DNA of 31,367 nucleotides from UBA8108 sp965659285 (GTDB taxonomy: Bacteria > Planctomycetota > UBA8108), in NCBI GenBank assembly GCA_965659285.1, contig CBFHWB010000034.1, forward strand, positions 1 to 31,367, given 5' to 3'. The position numbers and the translations under genes were made by a program. Positions 16,267 through 23,618 of this stretch are shown piece by piece. The notes beneath the pieces were generated by a model. It was not told the origin of the DNA. It worked only from the letters and a program-made list of their open reading frames with translations, and searched no databases. Numbering within the stretch: the first letter of the stretch is position 1; each line of letters opens with the position of its first letter.

Positions 16267-17440
16267 CGCCAGCCTCCTTCTTCGCACGCGCCGCGGCCTT
16301 CTCGAGGATGGCCTTCGCCTTCTCCGCCCGGACCTTCCCGGACTCTTGGATGAGCTGCTGGTAAATGGCGGGGCTGTTGCGCTTAAGCTTTCCTATGATC
16401 AGGGTTTGCTGGGCAACGGTGACCTCAGAGTTCAGGTAGCCGAGGGCCCGCTCAAAATCGGCCGGCTCCCGGGGATGGCCGAAATAATAAAAGGTCGCGG
16501 CCTTGCGAATGGCGGGCTTCTGGTGTTCGACAAACCGTAGAGCGAGGCCTTTGCGGCCGGCGGCATCGAGATCGACGATGTGTTTCAGCGCCTGGCTTAC
16601 ACTCTGCTGCAGGCCGTCTCCCCCCTCTTCAACAAACTTGAGAATCGCCTGGAGGCCCTCATCTCCGCGGCCGGCGAGATGGGAGAGGACCGCGCCGTGA
16701 AGAGAGCGCTTCTCCTCGCTGTAGAGAATCGGCCGCATCGAGTCGACCGGCGGCTTGAACTGCAGATCCCGCATCGCCAACATCAGCTTGTAGAGGTAGT
16801 CTCCGCCCTTTTGCAGCTGGAAGACAATGTCCTCCTTGAGGAGCCGGCGCAGCTCAGGATACTTGCCTCGGTGATAGTTGAGAAAGACGGGTAGAAAATT
16901 GTAGATCTCCCGGCGAACAAAAGAGCCTGTTTGCTCCCGCGTGTTGCGAATCATATAAGCGCAGAGAGCCGCCGTTTCTCCCGGATAGAGCGCCACCAGC
17001 CGGAGCATGGCGAATACCAGGCGGGAATCATGAGTCAGGGTAAGAATCTTTTCGTGCTCCTGATCGCAGGCGATGAAGAACTGGAGCAGCTCCTGGTGGT
17101 CCTTCTCTTCTCCCAGGAGGCGCTTTTCCATCGCCGCGTACATGCCCGGCCCATTGAGGTTGTCAAGATGTCCCATCAGGACCGCCGACGCGTCGTCGGC
17201 CGGCGGCGTATTCTTGTCCGCGAGGCTTGCGAGTTGGGCTTCAAGCGCCGCGGCCCGGGCGCGAAGCCGCTCGAGCTCTGCCGTCTCCGCCGGCTCTTTC
17301 GCCACAGGCGAAGCCTCCTCCTGCGAAGGCGAAGCGCTCGGTGGAGTCTTCTGGCTGCAGGACCCTGCAGTCAGAGCAAGGAGCGCCGCGACCGTGAAGA
17401 TCGCCCCGATGGTTCTGAATCGGTCACTTCTTTCGTGCAT
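16256..17440 (-). CDS. Lipoprotein of unknown family, paralogue A
   Basis: A 394-residue lipoprotein I do not recognise. The signal ends in LTAGSC, with the likely lipidated cysteine at residue 28; the -3 residue is Ala, so the lipobox is not perfect. A Ser/Pro/Glu linker is followed by a short heptad stretch (about 53-78, ELERLRARAAALEAQLASL). The remaining helical domain matches paralogue B, including YNFLPVFLNYHRGKYPEL at about 180-197. The C-terminus is Lys/Ala-rich. The start is an ATG preceded directly by an in-frame GTG, with no clear ribosome site. It begins 42 bases after the TPR lipoprotein stop and overlaps paralogue B, so the two paralogues are translated together. Confidence 0.8.
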   Translation of the reverse strand: MHERSDRFRTIGAIFTVAALLALTAGSCSQKTPPSASPSQEEASPVAKEPAETAELERLRARAAALEAQLASLADKNTPPADDASAVLMGHLDNLNGPGMYAAMEKRLLGEEKDHQELLQFFIACDQEHEKILTLTHDSRLVFAMLRLVALYPGETAALCAYMIRNTREQTGSFVRREIYNFLPVFLNYHRGKYPELRRLLKEDIVFQLQKGGDYLYKLMLAMRDLQFKPPVDSMRPILYSEEKRSLHGAVLSHLAGRGDEGLQAILKFVEEGGDGLQQSVSQALKHIVDLDAAGRKGLALRFVEHQKPAIRKAATFYYFGHPREPADFERALGYLNSEVTVAQQTLIIGKLKRNSPAIYQQLIQESGKVRAEKAKAILEKAAARAKKEAGDDG

Positions 17441-17482
17441 CACGACGACATCATTGCATGGAGTCGTTTCGCTGCAAGCATC

Positions 17483-19498
17483 TTATGGGCGCCCTTTGCC
17501 CGGTGAAGATGCGCCCGCATCCAGCGCGGCCAGCCGCTCCTGCAGAGCCTTCAACCGCAGGCTGCCCGGATGACTGTCAAGACCTGACTGAACCAGCTGT
17601 CGTGCTTCGCCAAGACGAACATGCAGCTTCAAAAAGATCTCCGCCATCCCGTACAACGCGGCTTCGCTGCCGGCCTCTGCGTCCAGCAGGCGTCGAAGCA
17701 GGCGAAGCCTGAAAAACACATCCTGCGGCCGGCTCAGTATATTCAGCAGGTTTTTCAACACGGCCGCGTTGGCCGGGTCGAGGTCACTGGCCAGGAAAAG
17801 ATAGTCGTAGGCGGCGCGTTCCCTGAACCTGGAACAGGCCGCGGCCAGGTCGGCGTAGATCGCCGCGGAGGCCGCGAAGGGGCTCTCCTGGAGTCGCGTC
17901 TCGAGCTGATCGATCTTCGCCTGGTTCGCCTTCATTTCCGTAAAGCGCTTGCGCGCCCACTCCTGCCGAGCCGGATCCTTTACCTCGGGCTTCATCAGCT
18001 CACCATAGAGCTCAAGACGGCCGGGAGCTCTCTCCAGCTGGGCAACCAGCGCCTCCAGGGCTCCGGGTTCGTATCCGGAACGCCACCTGGCGACCACCTT
18101 ATAGGCCGCCAGATCATCGGGAACCTGGAGTTCCTGGCGCCTGCAGTTCTCCTCGGCGGCTTTAAAGGCTTCCAGCGCAGGCCCGGGATCGCCCCCCGAC
18201 AGCAGCCAACGCCCCCTCCAATAGCTGGGCTCCCAGGCTGACGGTGACAGCTTCTGTGCCGCCGCGATGGCTTCGCTGGCCGGTCCCCGGCGTCCCAGCT
18301 CAAGGAGACTCCGGGCCAGCCCAAGCTGGGCTGAGAAACTGTTGGCCTGCCCCCGCCCGGGCTTCGGGCGGTCAGCTCCCCCGTTTTCGGAACTGATTGC
18401 CTGGAGAGTTGAACGAAAAGCTTCGACAGCGGCCGACCAGTCTTTCCGGGCAACCTCGATCCGCCCGCGCTCCCACAAGAGACCCGAAACCGGCCGGCAG
18501 CCGCCGGCCACCGCGGCAGAGATCACATCGAGCCCTTCCCGGGTCCGCCTGAAGGCCAGGCAATAGCGGGCGTAGAGCCCCGGGATTCTCGCATCCTTAT
18601 TGTTGGCCTCCAGGGCGCTACGGTGCGAGCGGAACGCCTCAAGGAACCTGCGCTGGCGCTGCTGGTTCGAGGCCTGCTGCGCAAGGGCCTGGGCTTCGCG
18701 CCCCTGCAGCCGCATCTTGTCGACCCCGTATTCTTCAAAACTTCCCTGTGACAAGGCCCGGTAGATTCCCTCGATCAGCCGGGCCTCCTGGCGGCGCTTC
18801 AGCCTGTAAAGGGCCGCCGCGAGCTCCGAATAGCATTCGCTGCGGGTCGGTTCCTCTTCCAGGGCAATGGCAAGCTGATCGGCTGAATCCTGATATCTGC
18901 CGGCCGCCCGAAGCGCTCTGCCATATTCGAGTCTCGCCGTCCGGGACAAGGCATCGTCCGCGGCCTCTGCCTTTGCCGAAAAATAGGTGTCAAACAGGGG
19001 CAGGGAGCCCAGAGGCTTGCCGGCACGAAACTCCAGCCGGGCGAGTGAGAGGCTGGCGCGAGGATGGCCGGGCGCCAGCCTGATCGCGTCATTGAGCGCC
19101 GAGCGCGCGTCATCCAGGTTGACCAGACGGCGATGGGCCTCTCCTCGTACCGCCAGGGCCGCGGGGTTGCGACCATCTACGGACAGAGCCTTTGCACAGA
19201 AACGAAGGGCCGCCTGGTTCGAGCCGCTGGCAAGATAATATTCGGCAATCCTGCCGTACACCGCGGGCGAAGAAGGAAAGCGCGCGCCCTCCAGGCTCCT
19301 CTCAAGCAGCTCCGCGGCTCCCCGCGGACGACCGGCCCGGGCAAGCCGGTTCGCCTCCTCGAGAAAACGGACCCGCTCTTTCCGGCCGGCGGAATCCCCG
19401 CCCGGAGAACAACCGCAAAAAGTAATCGCCAGCACCAGGGTCGCTGCAACCCGACGCCCGGATCGGGGGAAGCGCGATATCGCCTCCAGTGATTTCAT
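17483..19498 (-). CDS. TPR-repeat lipoprotein
   Basis: A 671-residue protein. The ATG at 19498 is chosen over an upstream frame extension because of a GGGAGG site five bases away and the signal that follows: basic start, VAATLVLAIT core, then FCGC. Cysteine at +1 would make it a lipoprotein, though the lipobox is atypical. The body is made of tetratricopeptide-type helix pairs: AEYYLASGSNQAALRFCAKALSVD, then AEAHRR-like and LARLEFRAGKPLGSLPLF units, and more near the C-terminus. TPR arrays are protein-binding scaffolds. It is the first gene of the minus-strand cluster and is divergent from the giant lectin-like protein. The partner proteins may be the two paralogues just downstream. Confidence 0.85.
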   Translation of the reverse strand: MKSLEAISRFPRSGRRVAATLVLAITFCGCSPGGDSAGRKERVRFLEEANRLARAGRPRGAAELLERSLEGARFPSSPAVYGRIAEYYLASGSNQAALRFCAKALSVDGRNPAALAVRGEAHRRLVNLDDARSALNDAIRLAPGHPRASLSLARLEFRAGKPLGSLPLFDTYFSAKAEAADDALSRTARLEYGRALRAAGRYQDSADQLAIALEEEPTRSECYSELAAALYRLKRRQEARLIEGIYRALSQGSFEEYGVDKMRLQGREAQALAQQASNQQRQRRFLEAFRSHRSALEANNKDARIPGLYARYCLAFRRTREGLDVISAAVAGGCRPVSGLLWERGRIEVARKDWSAAVEAFRSTLQAISSENGGADRPKPGRGQANSFSAQLGLARSLLELGRRGPASEAIAAAQKLSPSAWEPSYWRGRWLLSGGDPGPALEAFKAAEENCRRQELQVPDDLAAYKVVARWRSGYEPGALEALVAQLERAPGRLELYGELMKPEVKDPARQEWARKRFTEMKANQAKIDQLETRLQESPFAASAAIYADLAAACSRFRERAAYDYLFLASDLDPANAAVLKNLLNILSRPQDVFFRLRLLRRLLDAEAGSEAALYGMAEIFLKLHVRLGEARQLVQSGLDSHPGSLRLKALQERLAALDAGASSPGKGRP

Positions 19499-19802
19499 TC
19501 GGCCCTCCCGCCGTATACTTTTCTCGACAATGGCTTTTCTGCCTGCCCGGGATGTATTCATGACCTCCGCATTTTCAGATTATTTTAGTCTGGAGTCTGT
19601 ATTGACGCTGTTAGATAATCGTTAGTCGACTTGGGTAATGTGAGAACGCCAAGGGTCTCTTTTTAATCGATATTAGTCAGAATGATCGCTGCCTTTGAGA
19701 GTCGCCTGCCGCGATGCAGGCTCTCCCGCAGGAGTTGATTTATTTTGGGTCTGTTTTTCCCTATACAAGGGAGCCGGCCCCGGAAAGGTTGGAGGTTTTT
19801 CC
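19499..19802. promoter_or_regulatory. Divergent regulatory region with repeated TTAGTC motifs
   Basis: About 300 bases between two divergent gene sets. It is clearly more AT-rich than its surroundings (19570-19680). TTAGTC occurs three times on the plus strand, at 19585-19590, 19622-19627 and 19673-19678. The last two are each preceded by TAATCG (19616-19621 and 19664-19669), giving an imperfect direct repeat. I could not settle on one -35/-10 pair for either direction. Confidence 0.4.
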
Positions 19803-22800
19803 ATGAGGTTATTTTTATCTATCTGGCTGCTCGTAGCCTGTTGTCTCCTGTTTGGCGGCACCCCGGTGCTGGCCCAGGATGAGGATCTTGTCATCTTTGA
19901 TGACAACTTTACCGAGGACCCGACATTTAATGATTGGATCCTGCTCTATTCCGGCACCCCCGGCGGCTGGGTGCCGCCCGAGAGCATCTACTGCGAAGCG
20001 GGCCCCGGAAATCCGGACCCCGCCATGTTCCTGGCCGATATGCCCTGCACCCTCTACTCCGAGGAGATCATCGAGGACCAGCTTGAAATGGACCTCGAGG
20101 AGTTCGGCGGCTATGTTCTCGTCACCCCGCCGCAGAACAGCAGCGCCGGCGCGGTCTTCCGCAGCGAGCGGGCACTCTATGACAACGTCAAAATGGAAAT
20201 CACCGTCGAGTTGCGTGACGGCGCGATCGGGCGCCCGGCTGACGGCATGACTGTCGTCGTCCTCGGAGCCGAAGATCCGCCAATGCAGCCCGGCGGCGGC
20301 GGCGGCGGAATGGCCTCGACCGGAATGGGCAACGGGCCGACCATGATCTTTGAATTCGACGACTGGTCCTGTAACTTCGAGGACTTTGGTGACGACAACC
20401 ACGTCGCCTTTGCCTGGTCCGCCACCGGCTTCAACGCCGGCGATGCGATCAATGTCGTCGATGAAACCTTTTCTCCTTTCCCGGAGCCGAGGCTTCACAA
20501 CCGGGAGCCCGCCCCGGCGAGCCCCAATCGCTACAAGATGACGGTCTACGTCCAGGGCTCAACGGTCGCCTGTGACCTCGAGGCGCTCGACCAGCCCGAG
20601 TTCAACGACAATCTCGGACGTATGTACACCTATACGATTCCTGACTTCCCCGCGGGCGGCTTTGAGGGCTACCTCGGCGTCACGGCCTCAACCGGAGGCG
20701 CGAACCAGAACCACATCCTGCACCATGCCAAGCTCTCCAACCTTCCCGAGGGCTTCTGTCTGCAGCCGCCTGGAGTCGCCATTCGCGATGTCCAGACAAC
20801 CCGCACCGCGGAAAACAACTGCGGCGATTGGGCGGATGGCGACCAGTTCCCCGTCTCGATCACCTTGCAGCAGGTCCGCGGCCAGGTTCTCAATGACATC
20901 GGAGAGGTGCTCTGCGAGGCGACAGAGACCATCGTTCTCAAAGAAAGCCTTCCCCCGAACTGGGATGGCTTTGACATCTCCGATGGCGGAACCATTGACC
21001 GCGACACCGGAACCATCACCTGGGTCCTCGAAGGCGAGGACGCCGTTGAGGGCAAGGTCGTCTCCTATATGTGCGAAGCCATCGACAACGGCAACCTGTC
21101 CGAGACCTTCACCGGCAGGGTCCAGGAAGGCGAAGGGGCTGACTTTGAGCGGATCGCCTCGGCCACCAGCGGCGAATCGACCGTTCGGCTCGACTCACCC
21201 TTTGATCTCTGCGGCGGAATCACCTGCTGGAACATTCTTGGAACGTATATGCAGACCGGGGGCGCGGCGCCCGGCCAGGATCTCATGCGCCAGGACTTCC
21301 TCACCGATGGAGACATTTCAGAGCTCGACTTCGTCTTCTTCCCCGGCGCGCAGATCGCGACCGACTACAACAACAGCTCCGCTGCCGGCGGCCTCTTCGA
21401 AGACGCCAACGGCCGGAATGTTGACGGCGTCCCGACGGTGTTCGGCTGGAACGACAGCGACAGCTTCATCGATCTCAACGAAATCTATGGCGGCGACCCG
21501 AACAACGTCATGGCCTACACCCAGTTCTACGTGGACAACATCTCGGGTGACGACATCGAAACCTCCATCGGCGTCTCGAGTGACGACTCCGTCCAGGTGA
21601 TCATCAATGGAGAAGAGGTCTGGATCAACAGCGTGGCCCGCGGCGCGCCCCTGGAGGGAGCCTGCGCTCCGCAGGACATCGCCCCGGACTTCATCACCTT
21701 TCTCGATCCGATCATTCTCGAGCCCGGGCTCAACACCGTGATGCTCAAGACCTTCGAGGGCGGCGGCGGCTTCAACTGCGCCTTCCGCTTCCAGGACGAA
21801 TTCGGCCTGGAGCTCACCGAGGACCTCGAGATCACCAAGTATCCTCCCGGGGTCTGCGCGGAGCCCCCCATCGCGGCGCGCCGCAGCGTGGCGACCGATG
21901 ATACAGCCTCCATCGAGCTGTCGACCTATCCGGCCTACACCGCGGGCTCAACCTACGATGTGACCCTTACGCTCAGCGATGTCCGGGCAGCCGGCGATTG
22001 CGACGCGGCCGAGAGTGTGACCCTGACGGAGCGCGTTCCGCTTGGCTGGACGATCAGCAACGTCTCCGACGGCGGCACGGTCAACGATGGCCGAATCACC
22101 TGGGACCTCGAAGGCGACACCCTTGCCGAAGGAACCCGCAGCTACCAGGCGACCGCCGCGGAAGGAAACGGCGATGCCTACTTTGCCGGCAAGGTTGTCG
22201 AGTCTGGCTCGATCATCGAGTTTGCCACCACCGGAGACTCCCGGCTGGCGAACCCCTCGGACCTTGCAAACGGCGGCTTCTTCCGCAAGTGGCTCCTGCT
22301 CGGCCCCTACGCCATGCCAACCGGCTTCGGCTGGGGAGCCCAACCCCGGGAAGAAAACATGCAGGCCGACTTCCTGACGGACGGACTGGACCTCACCGAG
22401 CTTACGGTTGAGCCGGTGCCCGGCGATACGGTGGACACCGACTACGCGATCGCCATCAGCCGCGGCCTCGGCGTGGCCATGGGTGACGCCGCTGACATCA
22501 TCAACCCCGACCGGGTCCCGACCTGGTACCCATGGGTCGATGGCGACAGCATGGTCAACTTCGACGACTACTACGGAGGCAACCTCGACAACAACATGGT
22601 GTACGCCGTCATCTACCTGAACCTGGAAGATGACATGAGCGTAGACATTGGCGTGTCGAGCGATGACTCCATCCAGGTCCTCCTCAACGGCGAGGAAATC
22701 TGGCTCAACCGCGTGGCGCGCGGCTGGGGCGGGGAAATGGATGTGCAGGATGTGATCTCCAGCGCAACCGTCCTCCAACTGGATCCACTCGAGGCCGGTC

Positions 22801-23441
22801 TCCACCAGATCATGGTGAAGACCTTCGAGGGCGGCGGCGGCCACGGCTTCCATCTCCGCCTCCAGGATCCGTTCACCGGTGAGCCGATCACGGAAGGCTT
22901 CAGCCTCTGCTTCTCACCCGACCCCGATGAGTGTGATTCCGGCTTCGTGCCTCCGGCGCGCGAGATCTGCGGTAACGATCTCGACGATGACGGCGATGGC
23001 GACACCGACTGCGCTGACAGCGACTGCCCGGCCTGCCCCGAAATCTGCAACAACGGCGTAGATGACGACGGCGATGGCGATGCCGACTGCGACGACACCG
23101 ACTGTGCCGATGCCGGCAACTGCCAGGAGCCCGCTGGTCCGACCTTTGTGCGCGGCGATGCGAACTCCGATGGCGCCATCAACCTGACCGATGGTGTGGT
23201 GCCGCTGCTGTTCCTGTTCTCCGGCGGCGCGGCCCCGGCTTGCGGCGATGCGGCGGACACCAACGACACTGGCAGTGTCGAGATCACCGACGCGATCATC
23301 ATCTTCAGCTGGCTCTTCACCGGCGGCGCCGCTCCGGCCGCGCCTACGCCGCTGAGCCCCGGCTACTCGGCTGCCGAGTGCGACAGTGACCCGACCGAGG
23401 ATGGTCTTGGCTGCGAACGCCCATCTCCTGTATGTCCCTGA
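19803..23441 (+). CDS. Giant secreted lectin-like / repeated Ig-PA14-like protein with a dockerin tail
   Basis: The ATG at 19803 has GGAGG seven bases upstream and starts a signal peptide cut near VLAQ; the product is 1,212 residues. Residues about 30-315 look like a concanavalin/L-type-lectin beta-sandwich (DGMTVVVLGAEDPP, MIFEFDDWSC, GYLGVTASTGGANQNH). A module of about 350 residues is then present twice (about 324-680 and 689-1036). Each copy has an Ig-like part with ISDGGT...ITWxLEG, then a PA14-like part with GVSSDDSxQV and MxKTFEGGGG. Residues 1055-1107 hold two Asp/Cys-rich units (EICGNDLDDDGDGDTDC, EICNNGVDDDGDGDADC), and 1113-1180 a two-repeat dockerin. It has no catalytic domain that I can see and is probably a surface or extracellular sugar-binding protein. 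A strong terminator follows. Confidence 0.85.
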   Translation: MRLFLSIWLLVACCLLFGGTPVLAQDEDLVIFDDNFTEDPTFNDWILLYSGTPGGWVPPESIYCEAGPGNPDPAMFLADMPCTLYSEEIIEDQLEMDLEEFGGYVLVTPPQNSSAGAVFRSERALYDNVKMEITVELRDGAIGRPADGMTVVVLGAEDPPMQPGGGGGGMASTGMGNGPTMIFEFDDWSCNFEDFGDDNHVAFAWSATGFNAGDAINVVDETFSPFPEPRLHNREPAPASPNRYKMTVYVQGSTVACDLEALDQPEFNDNLGRMYTYTIPDFPAGGFEGYLGVTASTGGANQNHILHHAKLSNLPEGFCLQPPGVAIRDVQTTRTAENNCGDWADGDQFPVSITLQQVRGQVLNDIGEVLCEATETIVLKESLPPNWDGFDISDGGTIDRDTGTITWVLEGEDAVEGKVVSYMCEAIDNGNLSETFTGRVQEGEGADFERIASATSGESTVRLDSPFDLCGGITCWNILGTYMQTGGAAPGQDLMRQDFLTDGDISELDFVFFPGAQIATDYNNSSAAGGLFEDANGRNVDGVPTVFGWNDSDSFIDLNEIYGGDPNNVMAYTQFYVDNISGDDIETSIGVSSDDSVQVIINGEEVWINSVARGAPLEGACAPQDIAPDFITFLDPIILEPGLNTVMLKTFEGGGGFNCAFRFQDEFGLELTEDLEITKYPPGVCAEPPIAARRSVATDDTASIELSTYPAYTAGSTYDVTLTLSDVRAAGDCDAAESVTLTERVPLGWTISNVSDGGTVNDGRITWDLEGDTLAEGTRSYQATAAEGNGDAYFAGKVVESGSIIEFATTGDSRLANPSDLANGGFFRKWLLLGPYAMPTGFGWGAQPREENMQADFLTDGLDLTELTVEPVPGDTVDTDYAIAISRGLGVAMGDAADIINPDRVPTWYPWVDGDSMVNFDDYYGGNLDNNMVYAVIYLNLEDDMSVDIGVSSDDSIQVLLNGEEIWLNRVARGWGGEMDVQDVISSATVLQLDPLEAGLHQIMVKTFEGGGGHGFHLRLQDPFTGEPITEGFSLCFSPDPDECDSGFVPPAREICGNDLDDDGDGDTDCADSDCPACPEICNNGVDDDGDGDADCDDTDCADAGNCQEPAGPTFVRGDANSDGAINLTDGVVPLLFLFSGGAAPACGDAADTNDTGSVEITDAIIIFSWLFTGGAAPAAPTPLSPGYSAAECDSDPTEDGLGCERPSPVCP

Positions 23442-23477
23442 TCGGGCCATCACAGGCTGACGTTTAGCGGTCAGTTG

Positions 23478-23533
23478 GCGGGAATCGGCTTTCTTCTTCC
23501 CCTGGGGAGCAAGAGCCGGTTCCCGCTTTTTTT
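23478..23533 (+). terminator. Intrinsic terminator after the first giant protein
   Basis: A long stem: GCGGGAA (23478-23484) pairs with TTCCCGC (23520-23526). Inside it CGGCT pairs with AGCCG and TTCCCC faces GGGGAG. It is followed at once by seven Ts (23527-23533). It should end the upstream transcript, so the next gene needs its own promoter. Confidence 0.9.
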
Positions 23534-23618
23534 CTCGAAGATCCATTACGCTTGTTTCATTCCGACCCCGCCCGCCCTCCGAATGGGCACCGGCGGCTGC
23601 AACCCGACGGAGAAAGAA

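Noticed and set aside
23475..23618. N-terminal extension of the second giant protein
   Set aside because: It would be translated through the intrinsic terminator and would bury the signal peptide. The ATG at 23619 has a good ribosome site.
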